DNA of 64,000 nucleotides from Rhodoplanes serenus (GTDB taxonomy: Bacteria; Pseudomonadota; Alphaproteobacteria; Rhizobiales; Xanthobacteraceae). Positions 44,359-53,733 of this stretch are shown one piece after another. The position numbers were made by a program, and so were the translations under genes. The stretch is from positions 33,307 through 97,306 of the forward strand of contig CAMDFO010000007.1 of assembly GCA_945897515.1 (NCBI GenBank), written 5' to 3'. The notes beneath the pieces are model-generated. The model was not told the DNA's origin, did no database searches, and saw nothing but the letters and a program-made list of their open reading frames with translations. Position 1 is the first letter of the stretch; the number at the start of each line of letters is the position of its first letter.

Positions 44359-45363
44359 CTACTTGATGAAAGCGTTGCTGTAGAGCTCTTCCACCGGCGT
44401 CTTCTTCTGGATGAAGCCCTTCTCCAGATAGAAATCCTGCAGCTTGGTCAACCGCTCGACGTCGACCTCGCCCAGCACCTTCTGCCCCGGATAGACCGAT
44501 TTGGCATACATGTTGAAGGCGAACTTCACACCGCCTTCCTTGCCCTTCCACTCCGGCACGAACTGGACGAACGCGTCCGCCGCCTTGTCCGGATCGTCCA
44601 TCATGTCCTTCATGCCGCGCAGCGCGGCGCGGACGAACTTGCGGATCATCTCCGGCTTCTGCTTGATCATGTCGTCGGACACCGCGATGCCCTGCGCCAT
44701 GTGCGGGAAGAACTCCTCGGTCGGAATCACCCGCACCTTGACGCCCGTGGCCGTGATCGGCGGGATCCAGTCCGGCACGCCGGCCATGCCGACCGACTTG
44801 CCGTCGGCGACGAACTGCCAGACGCCAGTCGGGCCGACCTGCTGCACGTTGACGTCGTTCTGCGTCAGACCCGCGCTCGCCATCAATCCCAGCAGCGCAT
44901 AGAACGTGGTGTCCTGATAGGACATGACGGTGATGGTCTTGCCCTTGAGATCGGCCGGCTTGGTGATGCCGCTATCCTCGCGCACCACGAGCTGCATGAA
45001 GCCCTTGCCGCCGAACACCGCGACGATCTTCACCGGCACGCCGTTGCCACGAACCATGATCGGCCCGTCCGCCACGATGCCGCCGAGTGGCGCGTTGCCG
45101 GCGCCGACCTGCTTGGCAACATCGACTCCACCGCGGCCCACCGCGAAGTCCACCTCGAGGCCCGCCTCTTTGAAATAGCCCTTGCCCTGCGCAAGCCGGA
45201 TCGGCCCGAACGCCGGCAGCACCGGCGGCGCGGGAAACAGATACGTGACCTTCTCCAGCGTCTGCGCCTGCGACGATACCGGCGCGGTGAGCAGCCCGGC
45301 TCCGAAGGCCGCGCCACCCGCAACCAGCAGGCGGCGGGAAATTTTGGTTTCAATTGCGGACAT
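44359..45363 (-). CDS. NMT1/SsuA-like ABC substrate-binding protein
   Basis: A 334-residue periplasmic binding protein of the nitrate/sulfonate/thiamine-precursor type. The N-terminus KISRRLLVAGGAAFGAGLL is a twin-arginine signal ending SSQAQ. The mature fold starts with RLAQGKGYFKEAGLEVDF and has KGKTITVMSYQDTTFYAL in the hinge region. GGGAGACTGAA precedes the ATG at 45363. It is divergent from the ATPase-permease pair at 45509-47100, 145 bases away, and together they form one importer. Confidence 0.9.
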   Translation of the reverse strand: MSAIETKISRRLLVAGGAAFGAGLLTAPVSSQAQTLEKVTYLFPAPPVLPAFGPIRLAQGKGYFKEAGLEVDFAVGRGGVDVAKQVGAGNAPLGGIVADGPIMVRGNGVPVKIVAVFGGKGFMQLVVREDSGITKPADLKGKTITVMSYQDTTFYALLGLMASAGLTQNDVNVQQVGPTGVWQFVADGKSVGMAGVPDWIPPITATGVKVRVIPTEEFFPHMAQGIAVSDDMIKQKPEMIRKFVRAALRGMKDMMDDPDKAADAFVQFVPEWKGKEGGVKFAFNMYAKSVYPGQKVLGEVDVERLTKLQDFYLEKGFIQKKTPVEELYSNAFIK

Positions 45364-45508
45364 TTCAGTCTCCCGTCGGCAAAACGTCGCGGACCCGATG
45401 GCCGATAAACTATCGGCGGTCTCGCCGTTTGCCACTATACTCCACCGGCGGCTGCGGCGATATGCGGCGCGTGGCTCCGGAAGGCTCCTCCCGGTCGAGT
45501 TCCAGGCA

Positions 45509-46309
45509 ATGTCGGACGTGATACGGCTGGAGTACCGCAACGTCACCATGCGGTTCGTGGAAGCAGCCGGCCAGAGCCTCACGGCGGTCAGCGGCGTGAG
45601 CTTCGCCGTGCGAGACGGCGAGGTGGTGTCGCTGATCGGGCCGAGCGGCTGCGGAAAATCGACGCTGCTCAACATCGGCTCGGGCCTCTATGCGCCGAGC
45701 GAAGGCGAGGCCTTCGTCGACGGCGAACGCGTCGAAGGGCCGAACGCCCATGTCGCGTTCATGCTGCAGAAGGACCTGCTGCTGCCGTGGCGCACGGTCG
45801 CCGAGAACGTGATGTTCGGCGTCGAAATCCAGCGCATCCCCCTACCCGAGCGCCGGAAGCGCGCGCAGGCCCTGCTGGAGAACCTCGGTCTTTCGGATTT
45901 CTCAAAACACTACCCGCACCAGCTTTCCGGCGGCATGCGGCAGCGCGTGGCGCTGGCCCGCACGCTCGCGGTCGATCCGTCGGTGCTGCTGCTGGACGAA
46001 CCGTTCTCGGCGGTGGACGCGCAGACCCGCATGGTGCTGCAGCGCGAACTGGCGCAGACGCTCAAGCGTGAGGGCAAGACTGCGCTGCTGATCACCCACG
46101 ATCTGCTGGAAGCGGTGACGCTGTCCGACCGCGTGCTGGTCATGAGCCGGCGGCCGGGCCGCATCATCGACGAGTTGCGCATCGACCTTCCCGCACGCGA
46201 CAACCCGATCGCGCGCCGCCATCATGCGCGAGTGAACGAATACGTTTCGCGCTTGATGGATCGTCTCGGCATCGGCCCGACCGAGCCGGCGGCGGGAGCT
46301 GTGGCATGA
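45509..46309 (+). CDS. ABC transporter ATPase (SsuB/TauB family)
   Basis: A 266-residue ATPase for a nitrate/sulfonate-type importer. Walker A GPSGCGKST at residues 44-52, signature LSGGMRQRVALARTL, Walker B LLLDEPFSAVD and switch histidine in LITHDLLEA are intact. I use the ATG at 45509; in-frame codons further upstream run through the divergent promoter. Its stop overlaps the permease ATG. Substrate class (sulfonate, pyrimidine precursor, aromatic acid) cannot be resolved. Confidence 0.9.
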   Translation: MSDVIRLEYRNVTMRFVEAAGQSLTAVSGVSFAVRDGEVVSLIGPSGCGKSTLLNIGSGLYAPSEGEAFVDGERVEGPNAHVAFMLQKDLLLPWRTVAENVMFGVEIQRIPLPERRKRAQALLENLGLSDFSKHYPHQLSGGMRQRVALARTLAVDPSVLLLDEPFSAVDAQTRMVLQRELAQTLKREGKTALLITHDLLEAVTLSDRVLVMSRRPGRIIDELRIDLPARDNPIARRHHARVNEYVSRLMDRLGIGPTEPAAGAVA

Positions 46310-47100
46310 CCGGCGCCTCGAACACCGCGATGATCCGGCGCGGCACGGCCATGAGCCTTGCACTCCTGGTCATATTCCTGGCCGCATGGGAGTGGGGACC
46401 GCGCTGCCTGGGCATCCCGTCGTTCATCATTCCGCCGCTGTCGATGGTCTACACCGAATTTCTGCGCATGCTGGCGGTGAACGCGCTGATGTTCCACACC
46501 GGAATCACCACGGCCGAAGTGATCGCGGGATTCATCCTCGGCAGCCTGCTCGGGGCGTTCTTCGGCTACATGCTCGGCATGTCGCCGACCGCGGAGTTCG
46601 CGCTGTCGCCCTACATCCTGGCCTTGCAGATCGCGCCCAAGGTCGCGTTCGCGCCGCTGTTCATCCTGTGGATGGGCTTCACGGTCTATCCCAAGATTCT
46701 GGTGGCGATCCTGATCGTGTTCTTTCCGGTGATGGTCAACGTGCTGACCGCGGTCCGCACCGTCGATCCCGACCTGATCAACCTGGCGCGCGCGTTCAAG
46801 GCGACGCGCGCGCAGATTTTCTGGAAGATCGAATTCCCGGCCTCGATGCCGCCGCTGTTCGCGGGCCTCCGCATCGGCTCGACCCTCGCCGTGGTCGGCG
46901 TCGTGGTCGGCGAATTGGTCGGCGGCAACATGGGGCTCGGCTATCTGCTTGCGTTCGGCGAGGGACAGGCCAATACGCCGATGGTGTTCGTTACCATCCT
47001 GATGCTGACGGTGGTCGGCGGCATCGCCTATCTGGCGGTGATCCTCATCGAGCAGCGCGTGCTGCACTACATGCCCAAGCGCGCGCTGAGCGGATTTTAG
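46306..47100 (+). CDS. ABC transporter permease (SsuC/TauC family)
   Basis: A 264-residue inner-membrane permease with about six hydrophobic segments. The EAA loop is ARAFKATRAQIFWKIEFPASMP and the terminal part GNMGLGYLLAFGEGQ is typical of the family. Coupled to the ATPase by ATGA. Partner of the binding protein encoded divergently at 44359-45363. Confidence 0.9.
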   Translation: MTGASNTAMIRRGTAMSLALLVIFLAAWEWGPRCLGIPSFIIPPLSMVYTEFLRMLAVNALMFHTGITTAEVIAGFILGSLLGAFFGYMLGMSPTAEFALSPYILALQIAPKVAFAPLFILWMGFTVYPKILVAILIVFFPVMVNVLTAVRTVDPDLINLARAFKATRAQIFWKIEFPASMPPLFAGLRIGSTLAVVGVVVGELVGGNMGLGYLLAFGEGQANTPMVFVTILMLTVVGGIAYLAVILIEQRVLHYMPKRALSGF

Positions 47101-47115
47101 TCGCTACCATATCCA

Positions 47116-47232
47116 CGTCATGCCCGGCCATAGCCGTCCGAAGGACGGCGTCGCTACGCTCGCCTATGTGCCGGGCATCCACCCTTCCTTGCCGCCAAGA
47201 CGTGGATGGCCGGGACAAGCCCGGCCATGACG
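47116..47232. repeat. intergenic palindrome (GTCATGCCCGGCCA type)
   Basis: A 117-base unit: ACGTCATGCCCGGCCATAGC at the left, CATAGCCGTCCGAAGGACGG hairpin, GTGCCGGGCATCCA and TGGATGGCCGGGACAAG in the middle, and CCCGGCCATGACGT at the right. It sits between the convergent permease and Bug genes. Confidence 0.75.
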
Positions 47233-47253
47233 TTGTTGGGAATTACGCCAGCG

Positions 47254-48225
47254 TCACTGTGCCGACATCCCCGACTTCTTGACGACGTCCGACCATTTCC
47301 GGATTTCGTTGGCAATGTGGGCGCGGAACTCGGCCGGATTTTGCTTCAAGTTCTCCGCGCCTCGCGCCACCATCTGCTTCTGCACTTCGGGCCGGTCCTG
47401 GATCGCCGCGATTTCACGGTGCAGCTTGTCGATGATCTCCTTCGGAGTCCCGGTCGGAACGCCGATGCCGATCCAGTTGCCGGCGACGTATTCCGGCATG
47501 CCCGCTTCGATGAAGGTCGGAACGTCGGGAAACTCCGCAAGCCGTGTCGGTGTGCTGACCGCCAGCGCCCTGAGCTTGCCGGATCGGACATGCGAAGAGA
47601 TGCTCGACGTGGTGGACATGATCCCCGTGGTGTTGCCGGCGATCACGTCGATCGAGCCGGGTCCCGCGCCGCGGAACGGCACGTGCAGCACGTCGATGCC
47701 CGCCTGCATCTTGAACAGCTCGAAGCCGAGGTGGAGCGAGCCGCCGATGCCACCGGAGGCATACTGCAGGTCGCCCGGCTTGGACTTCGCGAGCGCGACG
47801 TATTCCTTCACCGACTTGACCGGCAGGCTGGGATTGACCGCGAGCATGTTCGGACTGGTGACGACCATCGCCACCGGCTCGATGTCCCTGAGCAGGTCAT
47901 AGGGCAGCTTGGCGTGCAGCGAAGGATGGGTGGCGTTGGCGATCGACAGGATGAGCAGCGTGTAGCCGTCCTTGGGCGCGTGGACTACAGCCTCGGTCGC
48001 GGCGATGCCGCCGCCGCCAGGGCGGTTCTCGGCGAGGAACTGCTTGCCGAGTTTCTCACTGAGATGGGTCGCGAGCAGGCGTCCGGCGACGTCGTTGATC
48101 CCGCCGGGCGCGAACGGGATGAGGATCCGCACCGGCTTGGTCGGATAGTCCTGCGCCGCGGCCGCAGTGGTCAGCGCCAGCACCGCGCCGGCAATCTTGA
48201 GCAGCATCGAATGCATTCTTGCCAT
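47254..48225 (-). CDS. Bug/TctC-family receptor
   Basis: A 323-residue Bug receptor; signal peptide of about 24 residues ending AAAAQ, ligand loop PGGINDV near 40-46, family block VPFRGAGPGSIDVIAGN. GGAGGGA lies seven bases before the ATG at 48225; a second ATG three codons later is possible. It is followed on the plus side by the 3' end of the TRAP operon and has no TctAB partner. Confidence 0.9.
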   Translation of the reverse strand: MARMHSMLLKIAGAVLALTTAAAAQDYPTKPVRILIPFAPGGINDVAGRLLATHLSEKLGKQFLAENRPGGGGIAATEAVVHAPKDGYTLLILSIANATHPSLHAKLPYDLLRDIEPVAMVVTSPNMLAVNPSLPVKSVKEYVALAKSKPGDLQYASGGIGGSLHLGFELFKMQAGIDVLHVPFRGAGPGSIDVIAGNTTGIMSTTSSISSHVRSGKLRALAVSTPTRLAEFPDVPTFIEAGMPEYVAGNWIGIGVPTGTPKEIIDKLHREIAAIQDRPEVQKQMVARGAENLKQNPAEFRAHIANEIRKWSDVVKKSGMSAQ

Positions 48226-48359
48226 TGAAACGTCCCTCCGGATTTCGCCCTATCTTAGCTTTTATCGGGCCAGTGTATGGGAGGCTGGCCGCAATCGACA
48301 GTTTGCAGGATGCCGCACCCCTTGTCCCGGCAAAACCGGGCGGCGCCTGATTGCCCGCG

Positions 48360-49679
48360 TCAGCCGCCCATCAACCCCGGCAGCCAGGTCGCCAGCGGCG
48401 GCCACAGGAACACCAGCAGCATCACGGCGATGCCGAAGTAGAGATACGGCATCACCGCCTGGATGATCTGTCCCATGGTGATGTGCGGCGGCGCGACACC
48501 CTTCATCGCGAACAGCAGCAGCCCGAACGGCGGGCTGAGCAGCCCGATCTGCATGTTGATCAGGAACAGCACGCCGAACCAGATCGGATCGACGCCCATC
48601 TGCTGCACCAGCGGCATGAAGAACGGCAGCGTGATCATCATCATGCTGACCTCGTCGATGAAGAAGCCGAGCACGATCAGGAGCGCCATCATGCCGAGGA
48701 TCACGGCCCAGGGCGGCAGCCCCTGCCCGCCGACCAGATTGATGATGCCGTTGGTCGCGCCGGAGAAGCTCAGCACCTGCGAGAAGGTGGTGGCGCCGAC
48801 AATGATGAACAGGATCGTCCCCGAGATCGCGACAGTGCCCTTCAGTGCGGTCAGCAGGTTGCTCCAGGTCACGCTGCCGTAGAGCGCGGACGCAACGATC
48901 GTTGCGGCCGCTCCCAGCGCCGCCGCTTCGGTCGGCGTCGCCCAGCCGCCCGTCATGGCGCCGACCACAACGCTGAAGATCAGCACCAGCGGGAACACAT
49001 AGATCGCGAACGGCCGCCAGCGCGCGAAGCCGCTCGGAAGGACGACCGGCTCGGTCTCCGGCGCGAGCTCGGGATTCATCCGCGCCCGCAGAATGATGTA
49101 GCCGATGAACACCACGCTCAGGATCAGCCCCGGCACGATGCCGCCGATCAGCAGGCCCGAGATCGAGATGCCGGCCAAGCTGCCCAGCAGCACGGCGAGC
49201 GCCGACGGCGGGATCAACATGTCGACGCCGCCGATCGCCATGATCGGCCCCATCGCCATCCGCGGCTCGTAGCCGCGCGCCAGCATGGTGGGCAGCATCA
49301 GGCTGCCGAGCATCGCGGTGGTGGCGATGGTCGAGCCGGAGATCGCCGAGAAGATCGTGCCGGCGACGATGGTGATGACCGCGAGCCGGCCCGGCACGCG
49401 ATGAATCAGGTTGGCGATGGCATCGATCGCCTTCACCGCGACACCGGTGTGAAACAGCACCTCGCCCATCAGCACAAAAAATGGAATCGGCGTGAGCGAA
49501 AAGCTCGTCACCGAAGCCACCGAATTGCGCGCGAGCTGCGACAGTCCGGCCTCGCCACCGAGGAACATGAAGGCGCCCACGATGTCGAGCATCAGGAACG
49601 CGAACGCCACCGGCAGCCCGAAGCCCATGGCGAGGCTGAGACCGCCGAACAGGATCAGGCTGGCGGTGACCCAATCCAT
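48360..49679 (-). CDS. dctM: TRAP transporter large permease DctM
   Basis: A 439-residue TRAP large membrane subunit of the DctM/ion-transporter superfamily with about 12 hydrophobic segments. Blocks: GLPVAFAFLMLDIVGAFMF, FVLMGEVLFHTGVA, SGSTIATTAMLGSLMLPTM and IPPSALAVLLGSLAGISI. It uses a sodium or proton gradient to import an organic acid delivered by DctP. Gap to dctQ is three bases. Confidence 0.93.
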   Translation of the reverse strand: MDWVTASLILFGGLSLAMGFGLPVAFAFLMLDIVGAFMFLGGEAGLSQLARNSVASVTSFSLTPIPFFVLMGEVLFHTGVAVKAIDAIANLIHRVPGRLAVITIVAGTIFSAISGSTIATTAMLGSLMLPTMLARGYEPRMAMGPIMAIGGVDMLIPPSALAVLLGSLAGISISGLLIGGIVPGLILSVVFIGYIILRARMNPELAPETEPVVLPSGFARWRPFAIYVFPLVLIFSVVVGAMTGGWATPTEAAALGAAATIVASALYGSVTWSNLLTALKGTVAISGTILFIIVGATTFSQVLSFSGATNGIINLVGGQGLPPWAVILGMMALLIVLGFFIDEVSMMMITLPFFMPLVQQMGVDPIWFGVLFLINMQIGLLSPPFGLLLFAMKGVAPPHITMGQIIQAVMPYLYFGIAVMLLVFLWPPLATWLPGLMGG

Positions 49680-49682
49680 AAG

Positions 49683-50198
49683 CTAGCCCGTCGCAATGGT
49701 TTCGATCCGCCGCGCACGGTCGCCGCCGATCAGGCGGTGCAGGCGGAAGGCGAATTCGACGGCAAGCAGCGCGAAGAACAGCGGCAGCGGCCACAGCAGC
49801 CACCATTCCGGAAACACCAGGTTCTTGATGGTGAGCGAACCGGCCCGGAAGCTGTCATAGGCCATGTGGAAGCCATAGCGCACCATGACGACGCAAACGA
49901 GAAATCCCAGGAGATCGCCGATCACCTCCATCAGCCACCCCAGACGTGCCGGCACCGCGCCCAGAACAAGATCGATACGCACGTGCTGGCCGCGGCGCAG
50001 CAGCCACGGCGCCACCAGCAGCGTCACGCCGTAGAGGCCGTATTCCGACACCTCGTTGGCCCAGGCAAAGCCGGTGCGCGTAAGATTGCGCAGCAGGATG
50101 TCGGCGGTGACCAGGATCACCATCGCCAGCAGCATCAGCGCGGCGAGGATCGCCAGCGCTTCGAACAGCTTGCCGAAGATGATGGAGAGGCGGGTCAT
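49683..50198 (-). CDS. dctQ: TRAP transporter small permease DctQ
   Basis: A 171-residue small TRAP membrane subunit with four predicted transmembrane helices. The ADILLRNLTRTGFAWANEVSEYGLY segment (around helix 1-2) and RRGQHVRIDLVLGAVPARLGWLMEV are typical. It follows dctP after a palindromic repeat and precedes dctM by three bases. Confidence 0.91.
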   Translation of the reverse strand: MTRLSIIFGKLFEALAILAALMLLAMVILVTADILLRNLTRTGFAWANEVSEYGLYGVTLLVAPWLLRRGQHVRIDLVLGAVPARLGWLMEVIGDLLGFLVCVVMVRYGFHMAYDSFRAGSLTIKNLVFPEWWLLWPLPLFFALLAVEFAFRLHRLIGGDRARRIETIATG

Positions 50199-50212
50199 GA
50201 AATTTATCAGCG

Positions 50213-50314
50213 GTCATTCCGGGGCGCGCCGCAAGGCGCGAGCCCGGAATCCAGGGGCAGCGGTCTCTTGCTCTGGATTCCGGGCTCGCCACTTCGCGGC
50301 GCGCTGGAATGACA
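50213..50314. repeat. intergenic palindrome (TCATTCCGGGGCG type)
   Basis: A 102-base copy placed between dctP and dctQ of one TRAP operon, with GTCATTCCGGGGCGCG, GAGCCCGGAATCCAG, CTGGATTCCGGGCTCG and CGCTGGAATGAC arms; the last arm has a C-to-T change. In this position it could lower expression of dctQM relative to dctP. Confidence 0.85.
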
Positions 50315-50319
50315 GACAG

Positions 50320-51273
50320 CTAATTCCCCGCCAGCGACCGCAGCTTCGCGCCGTTCTCCGGCGAGCGCTTGATCACCGACTGCCACGCCACGTCGTTGGC
50401 GCGGTCGAGGAAGCGCTTGGCCTCCGCCGGCCCGAAGTCGATCGGCTGGATGTTGGCCGCGGTCTGGCGCTGCTTCTCGGCCGCAATCACCGGAGCGTTC
50501 TCGCTGTCGAGCGCTTCCAGCCAGAGCGCGGCGTCGCTCAGCACCTTCCGCTGGCGGTCGTTCAGGCCCTTCCAGCTGTCGAGGTTGACCAGCACGTTGA
50601 CCTCGACCGAGTAGAACGCCGGTTCGAGCCGGAACTTGGTGACCTTGTCCCAGCCGAGATCGAAAATTCCAAGCACCGGCCAGCCGTAGCCGTCGACCAC
50701 GCCGCGCTCCAGCGCGGTGTAGACCTCGCCCGGCGCCGTCGTAATCGCCGTGCCGCCGAGCGCCTCGACCACGTCCTTGTAGACCGGCGTGACGCGCACT
50801 TTGAGCCCGGTGAAGTCGAGCTTCTCGGGCTTCTTGTTGAGATAGATGTGGAACGGCACGTTGTGGAACTGCCGCGCCAGGTAATAGGAATTGAGCTTCT
50901 GGTTGTGCAACTGGTTGATGAACTCCCAGGTGCCGTTCTTGCGCTGCTCGCTCATCGGCTTGGAGATCAGCTTGAAGCCGTCGGCCTCCGGCATCAGGTT
51001 GGTGTAGAAGGCGCCGGTCACGTTGGCGATGTCCACGACCTTGCCGCGCACGGCGTTGCCGACCTCGAACGGCGGCATGGCGCGCGGCCCGCCGATGTAG
51101 TTGATCTGGACGACACCTTTGCCGTCGGCGTTCACCTTGTCGATGAAGCGCTCGAAGTTCTTGGAAAACTGAGTCTTCTCGGTGAAGGACGACACTGCGC
51201 GCAGCGTCACCTCCTGGGCGTTGACGGCGGTGGCGCCGAGCGCCAGCAGCGCGGCAAGGAATGCGGTCTTCAT
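50320..51273 (-). CDS. dctP: TRAP transporter substrate-binding protein DctP
   Basis: A 317-residue TRAP receptor with a signal peptide ending VNAQ at residue 20. The family's conserved arginine region FTGLKVRVTPVYKDVVEALGG (which salt-bridges the ligand carboxylate) and ALERGVVDGYGWPV are present. GGGGGACCC precedes the ATG. A candidate MarR-type operator lies at 51294-51308, just upstream. Ligand unknown; control by the aminobenzoate regulator would point to an aromatic acid. Confidence 0.92.
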   Translation of the reverse strand: MKTAFLAALLALGATAVNAQEVTLRAVSSFTEKTQFSKNFERFIDKVNADGKGVVQINYIGGPRAMPPFEVGNAVRGKVVDIANVTGAFYTNLMPEADGFKLISKPMSEQRKNGTWEFINQLHNQKLNSYYLARQFHNVPFHIYLNKKPEKLDFTGLKVRVTPVYKDVVEALGGTAITTAPGEVYTALERGVVDGYGWPVLGIFDLGWDKVTKFRLEPAFYSVEVNVLVNLDSWKGLNDRQRKVLSDAALWLEALDSENAPVIAAEKQRQTAANIQPIDFGPAEAKRFLDRANDVAWQSVIKRSPENGAKLRSLAGN

Positions 51274-51293
51274 GGGTCCCCCTGTCCGAATTC

Positions 51294-51308
51294 GTTTAGG
51301 CTTAAAGT
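51294..51308 (-). promoter_or_regulatory. candidate MarR-type operator upstream of dctP
   Basis: On the minus strand the site reads ACTTTAAGCCTAAAC, one mismatch from ACTTTAAGCTTAAAC at 61028-61042 in the aminobenzoyl-CoA divergent promoter. It is 20 bases upstream of the dctP start, where a bound repressor would block transcription. Sequence match is direct; the regulator assignment is inference. Confidence 0.5.
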
Positions 51309-51359
51309 GTCCCCTATGTTAGTGGACGCGGCAAGCGCAAGCCAAGGCTCTCTCACCTT

Positions 51360-51466
51360 GTCATTCCGGGGCGCCGCGCAGCGGCGAGCCCGGAATCCAG
51401 GGCTAAAGGCAACGACCCCCTCCGGCACTCTGGGCTCGCGGGCTTTGCCCGCGCCCCGGAATGACG
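51360..51466. repeat. intergenic palindrome (TCATTCCGGGGCG type)
   Basis: A 107-base copy between the divergent dctP and iorA genes: GTCATTCCGGGGCG, GAGCCCGGAATCCAG, then a degenerate third arm (CTCTGGGCTCG, truncated in the middle) and GCGCCCCGGAATGAC. The damaged inner arm makes it an older or rearranged copy. Confidence 0.8.
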
Positions 51467-51576
51467 GGGAGAGGCCGGCCGTCCTAGGGTAGAACCGCGC
51501 TCGCGGGTTTCGTTCGGCGAGATCGTTGGATATACTACTATTTCCATTCTGAAGAGGCTGCGCAGAGGCTTTTTAC

Positions 51577-53730
51577 ATGGCGGAACGCTCGTTCAAGGAA
51601 GAAGTCGAGAAGCTGAAACTCGGCGAAGGCGAGGAATTCCACGGCGAAGGCATCCTGGCCGTGACCAAGGCGCTGCTGCAGTCCGGCGTGTCCTACGTCG
51701 CGGGCTACCAGGGTGCGCCGATCTCGCACCTGATGGACGTGCTGGCGGACGCCAACGACATTCTCGAAGGGCTCGGCGTCCACTTCGAGAACAGCGCCAG
51801 CGAAGCGACCGCCGCCGCCACCCTCGCCGCTTCGGTGAACTATCCGCTGCGCGGCGCCGTCACGTTCAAGTCCACGGTCGGCACCAACGTCGCCTCCGAC
51901 GCGCTGGCCAATCTGGCCTCGGGCGGTGTCACCGGCGGAGCCCTGGTCATCATCGGCGAGGACTACGGCGAAGGCTCCTCGATCATGCAGGAGCGCGTGC
52001 ACGCGTTCGCGATGAAGTCGCAGATGTGGCTGATCGACCCGCGGCCGAACCTGCCGTCGATCGTGCGCGCGGTCGAGACCGCGTTCGAGCTTTCGGAGCA
52101 CTCCAACACACCGGTGATGATGGAACTGCGGATCCGCGCCTGCCACGTCTACGGGCGGTTCAAGACCAAAGCCAACAAGAAGCCGGAATTCACTCTCACC
52201 GACGCGCTGAACAATCCACGCCGCGACCTGTCGCGCATTGCCATGCCGCCGATGACCTACGTCCACGAAAAGGACAAATGGGACGTCCGCTGGCCGGCGG
52301 CGGTGAAATTCATCGAGGATCACGGGCTCAATGAGTTCTTCGACGGCGAGGCCAACGACATCGGCATCGTCGTGCAGGGCGGGCTCTACAACACCACGAT
52401 CCGCGCGCTGATGCTCAACGGCCTGGCCGACAGCTTCGGCGAGTCCAAGGTTCCCCTGTACGTGATGAACGTCACGTATCCGCTGGTCGACAGCGAGTTC
52501 ACCCGGTTCTGCGCCGGCAAGAAGGCGATCTTGATCGTCGAAGAAGGCCAGCCCGACTTCATCGAGCAGGCGGTCAACACCATCCTGCGCCGCGCCGACA
52601 TCCAGACCCGGATTCACGGCAAGGACGTGTTGCCGATGGCCGGCGAATACACCGGCGCCGTGGTGCGCGAGGGCGTCCGCAAATTCATCGAGAAGACCCG
52701 CCCAGACCTGATCGCCACGTCGATGCCAGACCCCAACGTCGTTAACTTCGACGAGCGCAAGAGCACGGCGATCGCCGCGGTCGACGGCAAGGTGCACGGC
52801 CGGCCACCGGCATTCTGCACCGGCTGCCCGGAGCGGCCGATCTTCGCAGCGATGAAGCTGGTCGAGCGCGATATCGGCCCGCATCACGTGAGCGCCGACA
52901 TCGGCTGCCACCTGTTCTCGATCTTCCCGCCGTTCAACATCGGCGCCACCACCATGGGCTACGGCCTCGGCGCGGCCGGTGCGTCCGCATTCAATGTCGA
53001 GGGCGGCAGGCGCGCGATCTCGATGATGGGCGACGGCGGCTTCTGGCATAACGGCCTGACCAGCGGCGTCGGCAACGCGGTGTTCAACAAGAGCGACAAC
53101 GTCCTGATCATCGTCGACAACGGCTATTCGGCCGCGACCGGCGGCCAGGACATTCCGTCCTCGTATCAGTCGCACGCCACACGAGGCACCAAGAACTCGA
53201 TCGAGAAAGCGGTGCGCGGCGTCGGCGTGAACTGGGTGAGGACCATCACTCGCACCTACGACGTCGCCAAGATGCGTGACACGCTGCGCGAAGCGCTGAC
53301 CACGGCCACGAAGGGACCGAAGGTCATCATCGCGCAGTCGGAATGCATGCTGAACAAGCAACGCCGCATCCGGCCGCTGCTGCGCAAGGCCGCGCAGCGC
53401 GGCGAGCGCGTGGTGCGCGAGCGCTTCGGCGTCGATGCCGACACCTGTACCGGGGATCATTCCTGCATCCGCCTGTCCGGCTGCCCGTCGCTGACCATCG
53501 CACCGAATCCCGATCCGCTGCGGCGCGAGCCGATCACCAAGGTGATCAACTCCTGCGTCGGCTGCGGGCTGTGCGGCGAGGTCGCCCATGCCGCGGTGCT
53601 GTGCCCGTCGTTCTACCGCGCTTCGCTGATCACCAACCCGACCGGATGGGACAGGTTCAAGGACCGCGTCCGCGGCGCAGTGATCGGATTCTTCCAGCGG
53701 CGCATCGAGCGCAAGCTCGCGGCGGCCTGA
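51577..53730 (+). CDS. iorA: indolepyruvate ferredoxin oxidoreductase-type alpha subunit
   Basis: A 717-residue 2-oxoacid oxidoreductase subunit, which decarboxylates aryl-pyruvates to aryl-acetyl-CoA with thiamine diphosphate. The N-terminal pyrimidine-binding domain (GYQGAPISHLMDVL, SEATAAATLAASVNY), the TPP motif GDGGFWHNGLTSGVGNAVFN with NGYSAATGG, and a C-terminal iron-sulfur domain are present. One cluster is canonical (CVGCGLCGEVAHAAVLCP); the other motif reads CTGDHSCIRLSGCP, not CxxCxxC. It is paired with the beta subunit three bases downstream. Confidence 0.88.
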   Translation: MAERSFKEEVEKLKLGEGEEFHGEGILAVTKALLQSGVSYVAGYQGAPISHLMDVLADANDILEGLGVHFENSASEATAAATLAASVNYPLRGAVTFKSTVGTNVASDALANLASGGVTGGALVIIGEDYGEGSSIMQERVHAFAMKSQMWLIDPRPNLPSIVRAVETAFELSEHSNTPVMMELRIRACHVYGRFKTKANKKPEFTLTDALNNPRRDLSRIAMPPMTYVHEKDKWDVRWPAAVKFIEDHGLNEFFDGEANDIGIVVQGGLYNTTIRALMLNGLADSFGESKVPLYVMNVTYPLVDSEFTRFCAGKKAILIVEEGQPDFIEQAVNTILRRADIQTRIHGKDVLPMAGEYTGAVVREGVRKFIEKTRPDLIATSMPDPNVVNFDERKSTAIAAVDGKVHGRPPAFCTGCPERPIFAAMKLVERDIGPHHVSADIGCHLFSIFPPFNIGATTMGYGLGAAGASAFNVEGGRRAISMMGDGGFWHNGLTSGVGNAVFNKSDNVLIIVDNGYSAATGGQDIPSSYQSHATRGTKNSIEKAVRGVGVNWVRTITRTYDVAKMRDTLREALTTATKGPKVIIAQSECMLNKQRRIRPLLRKAAQRGERVVRERFGVDADTCTGDHSCIRLSGCPSLTIAPNPDPLRREPITKVINSCVGCGLCGEVAHAAVLCPSFYRASLITNPTGWDRFKDRVRGAVIGFFQRRIERKLAAA

Positions 53731-53733
53731 TCC